From: Natronohydrobacter thiooxidans
GTDB lineage: Bacteria; Pseudomonadota; Alphaproteobacteria; Rhodobacterales; Rhodobacteraceae
Direction of reading: 5' to 3'
NCBI RefSeq assembly: GCF_001884735.1
Contig: NZ_MJAP01000034.1
Coordinates: 1-64,000 of the forward strand
Length of the DNA stretch: 64,000 nucleotides
The notes under the pieces were generated by a model that did no database searches, was not told the origin of the DNA, and worked only from the letters and a program-made list of their open reading frames with translations. Numbering within the stretch: position 1 is the first letter of the stretch; each line of letters opens with the position of its first letter. The position numbers and the translations under genes are program-made. Of this stretch, positions 53,025-63,574 are shown piece after piece.

Positions 53025-54451
53025 CGCTCTGGACCGCCACCGACGCCGCCCGCGCCACAGGCGGCCAGTCCACCCGCGACTGGACCGCCAGCGGCATTTC
53101 CATCGACACCCGCAGCCTGCAGCCCGGTGATCTCTTCATCGCGCTCAAGGCCGCCCGCGACGGGCATGATTTCGTCGCGCAGGCCCTGGCGAAAGGGGCC
53201 GCTGCGGCGCTGGTCAGCCACCACCCCGATGATGTGGCCCCGGATGCGCCGCTGCTGATCGTGCCCGATGTGATGGACGCCCTGACCGCGCTCGGGGCGG
53301 CAGGCCGGGCACGGGCGGCCGCGCGTGTCGTCGCGGTGACAGGCTCGGTCGGCAAGACCTCGACCAAGGAAATGCTGCGCGAGATGCTGGCGGATTTCGG
53401 CACCACCCATGCCGCCGAGGCCAGTTTCAACAATCACTGGGGCGTGCCGGTCACATTGGCGCGGCTGGACCCGAAGGCCGATTTCGCCGTGATCGAGATC
53501 GGCATGAACCATCCCGGCGAGATCGAGCCGCTGGCCCGTCTCGCCCGCCCGCATGTCGCCCTGATCACGACCATCGCCCCCGCGCATCTCGAAGCCTTCG
53601 CGAATATCGAAGGCATCGCATATGAGAAAGCCAGCATCTTCAAGGGACTGGAGCGCGATGCTCATGCGATTTACCCCTGTGACCTGCCTACAAGCCCGAT
53701 CCTGGCAGAGGCCGCGCAGGCCAGCGGCGCGACCTGCCTTGCCTTTGGCGAAACGGCAGAGGGCGTGCGCCTGCATGACATGACGCAATCCGACCTCGCG
53801 CTGGTGATGCGCGCGCAGATCGGCCAGACCCGCCTTGCCGTGCGCCTGCGCGACGCAGGCGCGCATTTCGGCATGAACGCGCTGGGCTGCCTTGCCGTGG
53901 CCGAGGCGCTGGGCCTTGATCTGCCGCGCGCGGCCCTCGCGCTGGGGCGCTGGCAGCCACCTGCCGGGCGCGGCATGCGCCAGACCATCACCCTCGATCC
54001 GGTCGAGGACCATCAGTTCACCCTGATCGACGACGCGTTCAACGCCAATCCCGCCTCGCTCAAGGCGGCGCTGGACATGCTTGCGCGCATGACACCGGGG
54101 CGCACCCAGGCGGCGCGCTCCGGGCGGCGCGTGGCGATCCTTGGCGATATGCTGGAACTCGGGCCAGAGGAGCTTGCCCTGCACGCCGCCATCGCGGATG
54201 ACCCGGCGCTGGCCTCGGTCGATCTGGTCCATTGCGTCGGGCCCCGCATGGCCGCACTTCACGCGCGCCTGCCCCAGCGCAAGAAAGGGCGGCAGGTCGA
54301 GACCGCGGATGATCTGGCCACCATCGCGCATCAACTGGTCGCGCCGGGCGATATCGTGCTGGTCAAAGGGTCGAAATCAAGTTTCGTGTCGCGCATTGTC
54401 GACGGGTTGCGCAATCTCGACGCCGTGCAACCCCAGATCGAGGGAAAGTAA
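53021..54451 (+). CDS. murF: UDP-MurNAc-tripeptide:D-Ala-D-Ala ligase MurF
   Basis: A 476-residue Mur ligase completing the UDP-MurNAc-pentapeptide. The N-terminal domain has SIDTRSLQPGDLFIALKAARDGHDF (split here as SIDTRSLQPGDLF and IALKAARDGHDF), the P-loop is GSVGKTS (108-114), and the central domain contains NNHWGVPVTLARL, EIGMNHPGEIEPL and NANPASLKAAL. It is followed 3 bp later by mraY. Confidence 0.96.
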   Translation: MTLWTATDAARATGGQSTRDWTASGISIDTRSLQPGDLFIALKAARDGHDFVAQALAKGAAAALVSHHPDDVAPDAPLLIVPDVMDALTALGAAGRARAAARVVAVTGSVGKTSTKEMLREMLADFGTTHAAEASFNNHWGVPVTLARLDPKADFAVIEIGMNHPGEIEPLARLARPHVALITTIAPAHLEAFANIEGIAYEKASIFKGLERDAHAIYPCDLPTSPILAEAAQASGATCLAFGETAEGVRLHDMTQSDLALVMRAQIGQTRLAVRLRDAGAHFGMNALGCLAVAEALGLDLPRAALALGRWQPPAGRGMRQTITLDPVEDHQFTLIDDAFNANPASLKAALDMLARMTPGRTQAARSGRRVAILGDMLELGPEELALHAAIADDPALASVDLVHCVGPRMAALHARLPQRKKGRQVETADDLATIAHQLVAPGDIVLVKGSKSSFVSRIVDGLRNLDAVQPQIEGK

Positions 54452-54454
54452 CCT

Positions 54455-55540
54455 ATGCTGTTCTGGCTAACCGAGCTCGCGGATGTCGTGCCGGGCTTCA
54501 ATCTGTTTCGCTACATCACCTTCCGCGCCGGAGCAGCGTTTTTCACGGCGCTGATCTTCGGCTTCTATTTCGGGAAGCCGCTGATCAACCTGCTGCGCCG
54601 CCGCCAGACCAATGGCCAGCCGATTCGCGAGGACGGACCCGAAAGCCATCTGCTGACCAAGACCGGCACCCCGACCATGGGCGGGCTGCTGATCCTTTCG
54701 GCCCTGACGGTCGCGACATTGCTCTGGGCGCGGCTCGACAATGCCTATGTCTGGATCGTGCTCCTGGTGACAGTCGGCTTCGGCCTGATCGGTTTCGCGG
54801 ATGATCTGGCCAAGGTCTCGAAGGGCAATGTCAAGGGCGTCTCGGCGCGGATGCGGCTTGCACTCGGCGCGGTGATCGGGCTCTGCGCCTCGGCGGCGGC
54901 CATGTATCTGCACCCGCCCACGCTGACCGGGCAGCTTGCGGTGCCCGTGTTCAAGGAAGTTCTGATCTATCTGGGTTGGTTCTTCATCCCGTTTGGGGCC
55001 TTCGTGATCCTTGGCGCGGCCAATTCCGTCAACCTGACCGATGGTCTGGACGGGCTGGCAATCATGCCGGTGATGATCGCGGCCAGCACTCTGGGGGTGA
55101 TTGCCTATGCGGTCGGACGTGTGGATTTCACCTCTTATCTCGATGTGCATTACGTACCGGGGGCAGGGGAGCTTTTGATCTTCACCGCCGCGCTGGCAGG
55201 CGGGGGCTTGGGCTTCCTGTGGTATAACGCCCCGCCTGCGGCGGTGTTCATGGGCGATACCGGCTCGCTGGCGCTGGGCGGCGCGCTGGGGGCGATTGCG
55301 GTCGTGATCAAGCACGAGATCGTCCTGGCCATTGTCGGCGGCATCTTCGTGGTCGAGACGCTCTCGGTCGTGATTCAGGTGCTCTATTACAAGCGCACCG
55401 GAAAACGGGTCTTTCTGATGGCCCCGATCCATCATCATTTCGAGAAGAAGGGCTGGGCAGAGCCGCAGATCGTGATCCGCTTCTGGATCATCGCCTTGGT
55501 GCTGGCGCTGATCGGGCTGGCAACCCTCAAGGTCCGCTGA
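54455..55540 (+). CDS. mraY: Phospho-MurNAc-pentapeptide transferase MraY
   Basis: A 361-residue polytopic membrane enzyme that makes lipid I on undecaprenyl phosphate. Conserved elements are [12 protein letters not shown], the Asp-rich [41 protein letters not shown] and the [11 protein letters not shown] loop. About ten TM segments are visible. Last dcw gene in the window; murD and ftsW do not follow, so the cluster is broken here. Confidence 0.97.
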   Translation: MLFWLTELADVVPGFNLFRYITFRAGAAFFTALIFGFYFGKPLINLLRRRQTNGQPIREDGPESHLLTKTGTPTMGGLLILSALTVATLLWARLDNAYVWIVLLVTVGFGLIGFADDLAKVSKGNVKGVSARMRLALGAVIGLCASAAAMYLHPPTLTGQLAVPVFKEVLIYLGWFFIPFGAFVILGAANSVNLTDGLDGLAIMPVMIAASTLGVIAYAVGRVDFTSYLDVHYVPGAGELLIFTAALAGGGLGFLWYNAPPAAVFMGDTGSLALGGALGAIAVVIKHEIVLAIVGGIFVVETLSVVIQVLYYKRTGKRVFLMAPIHHHFEKKGWAEPQIVIRFWIIALVLALIGLATLKVR

Positions 55541-55554
55541 CCGCGCGGGGGTAG

Positions 55555-55583
55555 GTAGGGTGCGTGCTCAGCACGCACCCTAC
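55555..55583. terminator. Perfect palindrome between convergent mraY and aspC
   Basis: GTAGGGTGCGTGC and its exact complement GCACGCACCCTAC around a 3-nt loop. There is no T-tract. It could be a bidirectional terminator or a REP-like mobile palindrome; similar GTGCGTGC/GCACGCAC palindromes are scattered in many genomes. Confidence 0.55.
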
Positions 55584-55600
55584 GGCGCATTGGCCCCGGA

Positions 55601-56863
<1,263 letters not shown>

Positions 56864-56895
56864 TCAAGCACAAACAAATCCCGAAAGGACGTGAC

Positions 56896-57297
56896 ATGAT
56901 CGAAACAACCGAAGCGCAGGACTGGTACTCCGGGGAATACGCCACATTCGGCGATCGCCTGACCGCCGCGCGAGAGGCGCAGGGGTTAAGCACTTCCGAG
57001 CTTGCCCGCCGTCTTGGTGTGAAGCTGAAAACCATTCAGGCCTGGGAGAATGACACCTCCGAGCCGCGCGCCAACAAATTGCAGATGGTGGCGGGGCTGC
57101 TGAATGTCTCGATGCGCTGGCTGCTGACCGGCGAGGGCGAGGGGGTTTCCGAACCGGCCACCCCCGAAGAGATGGAAGCCGGCGCCAAGGCGCTCCTGCG
57201 CGATATTCAGCAGATGCGCCAACAGATGACCGCGCTTGCGATCCATATGGGCAAGGCCGAGAAGAGCCTGCGCACGATCCTGAAAGAGGCGTTCTGA
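56896..57297 (+). CDS. XRE-family helix-turn-helix regulator
   Basis: A 133-residue protein with a Cro/CI-type HTH at about residues 17-72 (FGDRLTAAREAQGLSTSELA, RRLGVKLKTIQAWENDTSEP, NKLQMVAGLLNVSMRWLLTG) and a helical C-terminal half (EEMEAGAKALLRDIQQMRQQ). The latter may oligomerise; no effector domain is seen. The start is the ATG at 56896. sdhE follows 2 bp after the stop, so the two are probably one transcript. Confidence 0.88.
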   Translation: MIETTEAQDWYSGEYATFGDRLTAAREAQGLSTSELARRLGVKLKTIQAWENDTSEPRANKLQMVAGLLNVSMRWLLTGEGEGVSEPATPEEMEAGAKALLRDIQQMRQQMTALAIHMGKAEKSLRTILKEAF

Positions 57298-57299
57298 GC

Positions 57300-57569
57300 A
57301 TGGAGATGTCGGCGCAGGATGCGCGGCTGAAAAAACTGCGGATGCGGTCCTGGCGGCGGGGCATGAAGGAAATGGATCTCATCCTCGGCCCCTATGCCGA
57401 TGCCGAACTCGACCGCTTCACGCCCGAAGCGCTGGACGCCTATGAGGCGCTTCTGGACGAGAATGATCAGGATCTGTATCTCTGGGTGACAGGCGCGGTC
57501 GTCTGTCGGCCCGAGCTTGCGCCGATGATCGCCCGGATCGCAGAGGCGGCGGGGCTACGCCGGGTCTAG
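57300..57569 (+). CDS. sdhE: Succinate dehydrogenase assembly factor SdhE
   Basis: An 89-residue SdhE/SDHAF2 protein that promotes covalent FAD attachment to the flavoprotein subunit of succinate dehydrogenase. The family signature RSWRRGMKEMDLILG is at residues 16-30 (RRGMKEMD), followed by LLDENDQDLYLWVTG. All key residues are present. It is coupled to the XRE gene, and the sdh genes are not in the window. Confidence 0.93.
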   Translation: MEMSAQDARLKKLRMRSWRRGMKEMDLILGPYADAELDRFTPEALDAYEALLDENDQDLYLWVTGAVVCRPELAPMIARIAEAAGLRRV

Positions 57570-57647
57570 AAAATGATCTGAAAATTAACCCGATTTTCGT
57601 CATTGGCCGTCATTCTTGCCAGAGATTTTGCAGGAATGGAGCAGTCT

Positions 57648-58145
57648 GTGACAGTTCAGCACAATATGGGCCTGCCGCTGCGGGGGGAATATCTGGCGCG
57701 CTATCTCGACAATCTCGCATTGCTGGAACGACTGCACCGCCTGCTTCTGGATGTCATCAAGGATGATTTCGAACGTCTGGGCATTGTCGATATCAACCCG
57801 GTGCAGGCACTGTTGCTGTTCAACATTTCCGATCACGAGGTGACGGCGGGCGAGTTGAAATCGCGCGGCTATTATCAGGGCTCGAATGTCTCCTACAATC
57901 TCAAGAAACTGGTGGAACTCGGCTATATGCATCACGAACGCTGTGCGGTGGACCGCCGCGCCGTCCGTGTCCGGCTGACCGATCAGGGCCAGCGCGTGCG
58001 CGAGCGCATCCTCGATCTCTTCGCGCGCCACGCGCTCAGGCTGCACGAAGAGGGGGTCATCGAATTCGCAGCGCTCGATGCCGTCGCGCGCACGCTCAAA
58101 CGGATGGAACGCTTCTGGACCGATCAGATCCGCTATATCTACTGA
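57648..58145 (+). CDS. MarR-type winged-helix regulator (LdtR-like)
   Basis: About 165 residues with a winged helix (LERLHRLLLDVIKDDFERLG, INPVQALLLFNISDHEVTAG, ELKSRGYYQGSNVSYNLKKL, CAVDRRAVRVRLTDQGQRVR). The pattern resembles LdtR of Liberibacter and Sinorhizobium, a regulator of cell-wall L,D-transpeptidases; the match is by memory of the motif, so specific regulon is inferred. GTG at 57648 has GGAG 6 nt upstream; ATG at 57636 is the alternative, with AGGA touching it. Confidence 0.82.
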   Translation: MTVQHNMGLPLRGEYLARYLDNLALLERLHRLLLDVIKDDFERLGIVDINPVQALLLFNISDHEVTAGELKSRGYYQGSNVSYNLKKLVELGYMHHERCAVDRRAVRVRLTDQGQRVRERILDLFARHALRLHEEGVIEFAALDAVARTLKRMERFWTDQIRYIY

Positions 58146-58228
58146 CCCCCGCCCACTTATCGCCAGCGCGCCAGGCCTTGCCCCGCCGATGCAGGGCAGC
58201 CGGATCGCGGCGCAGACAGGGTGCCGCC

Positions 58229-59248
58229 TCAGCGAAAGGGGGGCGAATACAGCAGCCCGCCCTGCGTCCAGGGCACATTCAGTCCGCGCGACATGCCGAT
58301 CGGGGTCTGCTCGCCGATGGTGCTGGCAAACAACTCGCCGTAATTCCCGACGGTGGAGATGGCGCGCGCCGCCCAGTCATCGCTGATCCCCAGCATCGCC
58401 CCGAACCCGCCCTCGCTGCCCAGCAGACGCCGGATTTCAGGATGCGGGCTGTTGGTTTTCAGCTCTTCCAGATTGAGCGAGGTTATCCCGAGTTCCTCGG
58501 CGGCGATCAGCGCGAAAATGGTCCAGCGCACGATATCGGCCCAGGCGTCGTCGCCCGCACGCACTACCGGCCCCATCGGCTGCTTCGCCGTGACTTCCGG
58601 CAGGATCACATGCTCGCCGGGCTCGGCCAGACTGGCCTTGAGCGCGGAGAGCACTGCAATATCCGCAGTATAGGCGTCGCAGCCTCTCTCAAGATAGGTC
58701 GCCTTGCCGTGATCGGTATTTGCCACCGGGATATGGTCGAAGCGCAGCCCGTTGACCTGTGCATAATCCGACAGGCTCTGCGACGCCGTGGTGCCCTGCT
58801 CGGCACAGACCTTCGCAGCGTCCAGTTCCCTGACGGATGTGGCGCCGCTTGCCCGCGCCACCATGACCCTCTGCTCACCGTAATAGGCGGGTTCCACGAA
58901 AGAGACCGCGCCGCCGGCATTGCGCCGGAAGGTCCAGGTCTTGCTGCGTGCCAGCAGATCGACCTCACCATCGGCCAGAGCATCCAGATATGTCTCGGCA
59001 CGCAGTTTCACGAAGGAGACGGCGTTGCGATCCCCCAGAATTGCCGCGGCCAGCGCGCGACACAGGCCCACATCGAAACCGTGCCAGTTCCCGTTTGCAT
59101 CCTTTGCCGCGAAACCGGGTTGATGCTCATGTGTCCCGCAGATCAGTTCGCCACGCGCCTGCACCGTCTCCAGCGTTGTCTGCGCCACAACCGGCCCTGC
59201 CACGCAAAACGCGAGAGCAAGCGCCATGGTGAAACGCTGACATGTCAT
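58229..59248 (-). CDS. Polar amino-acid ABC transporter substrate-binding protein
   Basis: A 339-residue periplasmic binding protein of the AapJ/BztA group. Signal peptide (MALALAFCVAGPVVAQ), then TLETVQARGELICGTHEHQPGFA, GFDVGLCRALAAAILGD and VDLLARSKTWTFRRNAGG, YLERGCDAYTADIAVLSAL. Ligands of this group are glutamate, glutamine, aspartate or general L-amino acids. The permease and ATPase genes are not adjacent, so it is an orphan binding protein here. It starts at 59248 with GAGAGG upstream. Confidence 0.9.
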   Translation of the reverse strand: MTCQRFTMALALAFCVAGPVVAQTTLETVQARGELICGTHEHQPGFAAKDANGNWHGFDVGLCRALAAAILGDRNAVSFVKLRAETYLDALADGEVDLLARSKTWTFRRNAGGAVSFVEPAYYGEQRVMVARASGATSVRELDAAKVCAEQGTTASQSLSDYAQVNGLRFDHIPVANTDHGKATYLERGCDAYTADIAVLSALKASLAEPGEHVILPEVTAKQPMGPVVRAGDDAWADIVRWTIFALIAAEELGITSLNLEELKTNSPHPEIRRLLGSEGGFGAMLGISDDWAARAISTVGNYGELFASTIGEQTPIGMSRGLNVPWTQGGLLYSPPFR

Positions 59249-59648
59249 CGTGACCTCTCTGGCAGGGGTGCCACTTTGGCGATGTTTCGTGGCCCTGTAC
59301 CACGCCGGGTTGCACAGGCTGCCCGAAACTGCGCCGAATTCAACCACGGGGTCAAGGGACGAATGTCCCCAAAGCCCGTCGGAAGAGTTCACAGTCACGG
59401 GGGGCGGCGGACCGGAAGGCCCGTCTACTGCCCGAAAACCGGCCCCGCTGCCTGCGCCTGCAGCGCTCTGCTCCGGGCGCTCCCGGACCCGCCCCGCCAC
59501 AGCCCCGATGCAGACATGTGACGCCGCTTGCACGGCCTGTCGCCCGGCGATCCTGCCGGAATCGGATCTTGCCGGTCTCATCCGTAACAAATCCTTGAGT
59601 TCGCGGCCTATCTGCCTATGCTGCGCCGCAGCCAGAAAGTCACCCGTC
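59249..59648. other. Intergenic region between binding-protein and PPDK-like genes
   Basis: 400 bp between divergent genes. One plus-strand frame stays open into the PPDK-like gene, but its content (Cys/Arg/Pro-rich) does not look coding. I see no clear operator or RNA structure. Confidence 0.5.
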
Positions 59649-62186
59649 ATGCCGAAATACCTCACGCTCACCGATTACGCCCAGATCACCGGTTCCGCGC
59701 CGATCAAGCGCGAGACCCATGGCTGGCGCGCAAAATGCCTGCAGCGGCTGGTGCGGATGGATATGCCCGTGCCGCAGACGATTGCGCTCTCCTTCGGTGT
59801 GGTGCGCGAAATCGCGACCGGCGCGCAGATGAACCTGCGCCATCTTCTGGGGCATTTCCCGCAAGACCAGTTGCTTTCGGTGCGCCCGAGTGCCGAGCAT
59901 CCGCAATGGGGCGGGCCTGCCGCGATCCTGAATATCGGCATGAATGACGAGAAACACGCCCAGATCAGCGCCGCGCATGGCGAACCTGTGGCGACCGCGC
60001 TCTATCTGCGGTTCGTGCAATCCTATGCCGAACATGTCGCGCATCTCGACCCGGATATGTTCGACGCGCCCGATCCCTGCCTGCCCGCGCTGCAGGCGGC
60101 GCTGCGCGATTACGAGATGGAGATGGAAGAACCTTTCCCTCAATCGCCCGCGCAGCAGCTTGCCGATGTGCTGCGCTCGATGGCGCGCGCCTGGGAGGGC
60201 ACCTCTGCGCGCCTGTTGCGGCAGGCCAAGGGCGCCCCAGCCGATGCCGGGCTGGGTCTGGTGGTGCAGGCCATGGCGGGCGGGATGGGCACAGGCTTCA
60301 GCGGCGCCGGGCTGATCCGTTTCATCGATGCCGAAACCGGTGCGCCCACCGTTGCGGGCCGGTTCAAGACTCAGGGCATCAATGGCATGGACGCCATGCA
60401 GAACGGGCAGGACACGCTCTTTATGGCCCGCGATCCGCGTGGCCCCTCGCTGGAAGAACATTGCCCCGAGGCCTATGCCGAACTGCTGCAGCACGGGGCC
60501 CGCTCCCGCGAGCGCTTGCGCGAGGAAATGGAAATCGAGTTCACGCTTGATAACGGCAAGCTCTGGGTGCTGGATGCGGTGACCGTGCCGCGCTCGTCGC
60601 GGGCTTCGGTGCGGGTGGCGGTCGATCTGGCCAATGACGGCTTCATCGAGCGCGATGAGGCCCTGATGCGCATCGCGCCCAAGGCCCTGAGCGAAATGCT
60701 GCACCGGCAGGTTGATCCGCAGGCCCGCGCCGAGGTTTTCGTGCGCGGCATCGCTGCCAGTCCCGGCGCCGCCATCGGGCGGATCGTGTTTTCCTCGACC
60801 GCCGCGCAGGCCTGTGCCGCGCGCGACGAGCCCTGTATCCTTGTGCGCCGCGAGACCACGCCGGAAGATATCCGCGGCATGCATTCCGCCCATGCCGTGC
60901 TGACCGAGCGCGGCGGCATGACCAGCCATGCGGCGGTGATCGGGCGCGGGCTTGGCGTGCCCTGCGTCGTGGGCGCCTCGCGCATGGAGATTGATGAGCG
61001 CCGCAAGACATTGCGCGCGGGCAGCCATGTGCTGCAGGAAGGCGACATGCTGACCGTCGATGGCACCAACGGCCTTGTACTGATCGGAGAGGTCGCGCTG
61101 CTGGAGCCCGCCTTGGACGACCGTTTCGCCACGCTGCTCGACTGGGCCGATGCACGGCGCGATATCGGCATCCGCGCCAATGCCGACACCCCCGCCGATG
61201 CCCGCCTTGCGCGCGAGTTCAAGGCGCAGGGGATCGGCCTGTGCCGCACCGAGCATATGTTCTTCGAGGATGACCGCCTGACCCTGATGCGCGAGATGAT
61301 CTTCGCGGATACGCCCGAGGATCGCTCTGATGCGCTGGAACGTCTCTTGCCGATGCAGCGCGCCGATTTCCGCGAATTGTTCGAGATCATGCAGGGCCAG
61401 CCGGTCTGCATCCGCCTCTTTGACCCGCCGCTGCACGAATTTCTGCCCCATTCCAAGGAAGGGCTGCGCTTTCTCGCGGATGCGCTGAACAAGCCCCTGT
61501 CGGAAATCACCCGCCGCGCCGAGGCCCTGTCCGAGTTCAACCCGATGCTGGGCATGCGCGGCGTGCGTCTGGGCGTCACGATCCCCGAGATCTACGAAAT
61601 GCAGGCGCGGGCGATTTTCGAGGCCACGGCGGAACTGGCGCGTCAGGCAACGCCGGTGGTGCCCGAAGTGATGATCCCGCTGGTCTCGGCCATGCGCGAG
61701 GTCGAACTGATCAAATCGCGGATCGATGCGGTCGCGGCCATGGTGCGCTCGAAACAGGGGATGGATTTCAGCTACCGGATCGGCGTCATGGTCGAGACAC
61801 CGCGCGCCGCACTCCGGGCAGGGGATATCGCGCTGCATGCCTCGTTTCTGTCCTTCGGCACGAATGACCTGACCCAGATGACCTATGGCCTGTCGCGCGA
61901 CGATGCCGGGCGCTTCATGTCGGATTACGTCCAGCAAGGCGTCTTCCCCGAAGACCCGTTCCATGTGCTCGATCTCGACGGGGTGGGCGAGTTGCTGGAA
62001 CTGGGGGCAGGGCGCGGGCGGCGCTCACGAAGTGACCTTACATTGTCGATCTGTGGCGAGCATGGCGGCAACCCGGAATCGATTCGTTTCTGCCGGGCGC
62101 TGGGCTTCGATTATGTCTCCTGCTCGCCTTTCCGCGTGCCCGTCGCGCGTCTGGCGGCGGCCCAGCTTGCCATCGAGGATCAGTAA
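59649..62186 (+). CDS. Divergent pyruvate phosphate dikinase-like protein
   Basis: An 845-residue protein with the PPDK layout. The central phosphohistidine domain (LTERGGMTSHAAVIGRGLGV, His427) and the C-terminal PEP/pyruvate TIM barrel (GLCRTEHMFF, NPMLGMRGVRLG, SFGTNDLTQMTYG, CGEHGGNPES) are intact. The N-terminal ATP-grasp half is altered: the usual GGKGANLAEM loop is KRETHGWRAK, SVRSGA..PGMMDT is SVRPSAEHPQWGGP, and the GxxSGTGxxFTRNP stretch is GGMGTGFSGAGLIRFI. Many Rhodobacterales carry such a paralogue labelled 'PEP-binding protein'. Activity may differ from PPDK. A weak RBS AGAAAG precedes the ATG at 59649. Confidence 0.82.
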   Translation: MPKYLTLTDYAQITGSAPIKRETHGWRAKCLQRLVRMDMPVPQTIALSFGVVREIATGAQMNLRHLLGHFPQDQLLSVRPSAEHPQWGGPAAILNIGMNDEKHAQISAAHGEPVATALYLRFVQSYAEHVAHLDPDMFDAPDPCLPALQAALRDYEMEMEEPFPQSPAQQLADVLRSMARAWEGTSARLLRQAKGAPADAGLGLVVQAMAGGMGTGFSGAGLIRFIDAETGAPTVAGRFKTQGINGMDAMQNGQDTLFMARDPRGPSLEEHCPEAYAELLQHGARSRERLREEMEIEFTLDNGKLWVLDAVTVPRSSRASVRVAVDLANDGFIERDEALMRIAPKALSEMLHRQVDPQARAEVFVRGIAASPGAAIGRIVFSSTAAQACAARDEPCILVRRETTPEDIRGMHSAHAVLTERGGMTSHAAVIGRGLGVPCVVGASRMEIDERRKTLRAGSHVLQEGDMLTVDGTNGLVLIGEVALLEPALDDRFATLLDWADARRDIGIRANADTPADARLAREFKAQGIGLCRTEHMFFEDDRLTLMREMIFADTPEDRSDALERLLPMQRADFRELFEIMQGQPVCIRLFDPPLHEFLPHSKEGLRFLADALNKPLSEITRRAEALSEFNPMLGMRGVRLGVTIPEIYEMQARAIFEATAELARQATPVVPEVMIPLVSAMREVELIKSRIDAVAAMVRSKQGMDFSYRIGVMVETPRAALRAGDIALHASFLSFGTNDLTQMTYGLSRDDAGRFMSDYVQQGVFPEDPFHVLDLDGVGELLELGAGRGRRSRSDLTLSICGEHGGNPESIRFCRALGFDYVSCSPFRVPVARLAAAQLAIEDQ

Positions 62187-62358
62187 CGAACCGTCTGGTT
62201 TCACAGTAATTTTACTGCCCAAAAAACCGGCTGTCCTGAGCGGATAAGCGGCATTCCCCGCCGTTTCTGGACCTTTTGGTCATTTTCGGCTATGCGTCTG
62301 CCGCTGAAACTGACCGGAACTTTGGGAAATGGTCGCGCATCGCGCCGCCATATAATGC

Positions 62359-63432
62359 ATGATTGTTCGTATTCAGGAACTGGCCGCAGCGACACCTGCG
62401 CGGGTGAAACGCTTCGCGACCCGGCAGACGCGGGCGCTCGGGCGCGTGCGGCCCGGCGCATTGGCGCGGCGCAAAAGCCTGACCTTCTCGACCATCTGCA
62501 CCATGGCAGCACTTGTGGCTCTGCCCAGCGTCGGCTCGCGGCTGGAAGATGCCACGCTTCATTCCGAAGCCCGCGCAAGGCTGGTCATGGCCTCGCTGCA
62601 GGACACGAACCCGGCCCATCGCAACAGGCTGATGGTTGATCTGCCCGCGACCGAGGACGCGCGCCTTGCAGCACTGACACCAGAATCCCCGGTCCCGACC
62701 GCCACAGCATTCGGCGTCATCCTCCAATCCCCTCAGGCGGCGGCCCCGATCGCGCCGCCCGTGCCGCTCACACTGGACAGCACGGCCGAGGCAATGCCAG
62801 AGAACCCGCTGCGCTACTCGCTGCACCCGATGGCGCGGCCATCCGAGGCGACGGTTCAGGATGCAGCAGGGACCGAAACGCGCCTCTCCACCCAAGGCGC
62901 CCTCGCTGCGCCCGTGGCTCTGACCCCCCCGACCCATGCGCCGCTCGCCTCGCTGCGCCCGGCGGCACGCCCCGCCAGCATGAACCGGCGCACAGTGCAA
63001 TATAGCCGCAACTGGCTGCGCTCCGTGCCGCTCCGCGATCTGACCGAGCAGGAAGCCTGCCTCGCAACCGCCATCTATCACGAGGCGCGCGGCGAGAGCA
63101 TCAGAGGCCAGTTCGCCGTGGCCGAGGTGATCGTCAACCGCGCCGCCTCGCGCAATTTTCCCAATTCGATCTGCGGCGTCGTGTATCAGGGCGCGCGGGG
63201 CCAGCGCGGGGGCTGCCAGTTCAGCTTTGCCTGCGATGGCCGCCCCGAGACCATGCCCAACCGCAATGCCGCCAACAAGGCCCGGCGCATCGCCATGCTG
63301 ATGTCCGAGGGCGCATTCAGCCGCCTGACCGAGGGCGCGCTCTATTTCCACACAACCGCCGTCCGTCCCGGCTGGTCGCAGCGTTTCACGCAAACCTCGC
63401 AGATCGGCGCGCATCTCTTCTATCGCGGCTGA
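62359..63432 (+). CDS. SleB-type cell-wall hydrolase
   Basis: A 357-residue exported protein: positively charged N-terminus, a hydrophobic segment near residues 40-57 (SLTFSTICTMAALVALPSVG), a 180-residue Pro/Ala-rich linker and a C-terminal Hydrolase_2/SleB domain (EACLATAIYHEARGESIRGQ, FAVAEVIVNRAASRNFPNSI, GCQFSFACDGRPE). The Glu in YHEARGE is the presumed catalytic acid of this lytic transglycosylase/amidase-like family. It probably trims peptidoglycan in the periplasm. Confidence 0.9.
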   Translation: MIVRIQELAAATPARVKRFATRQTRALGRVRPGALARRKSLTFSTICTMAALVALPSVGSRLEDATLHSEARARLVMASLQDTNPAHRNRLMVDLPATEDARLAALTPESPVPTATAFGVILQSPQAAAPIAPPVPLTLDSTAEAMPENPLRYSLHPMARPSEATVQDAAGTETRLSTQGALAAPVALTPPTHAPLASLRPAARPASMNRRTVQYSRNWLRSVPLRDLTEQEACLATAIYHEARGESIRGQFAVAEVIVNRAASRNFPNSICGVVYQGARGQRGGCQFSFACDGRPETMPNRNAANKARRIAMLMSEGAFSRLTEGALYFHTTAVRPGWSQRFTQTSQIGAHLFYRG

Positions 63433-63515
63433 TCGCGTCATCACCCTGTCTTTCCGCCCGGATACTCCCGCGCATGTCGTAACTCGGGGACATGCAGGCG
63501 CAATCGTGACTTGCG

Positions 63516-63533
63516 ACCCCCTTCTGAGGGGGT
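63516..63533. terminator. Small hairpin between cell-wall hydrolase and folB
   Basis: ACCCCCT / AGGGGGT, 7 bp with TCTG loop. No T-tract on the plus strand, so its role as terminator is uncertain. Confidence 0.35.
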
Positions 63534-63574
63534 AAAAGCAATCCCGCAGAGGCAAGGACAGGAAAGGCCCGCGC

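Noticed and set aside
59250..59648. N-terminal extension of the PPDK-like protein by 133 residues
   Set aside because: The frame is open but Cys/Arg/Pro-rich, has no homology to PPDK and overlaps the promoter of the divergent binding-protein gene.
59640..61964. 774-residue open frame antisense to the PPDK-like gene
   Set aside because: His/Gln/Arg-rich composition typical of the antisense frame of high-GC genes; the sense strand encodes a recognised family.
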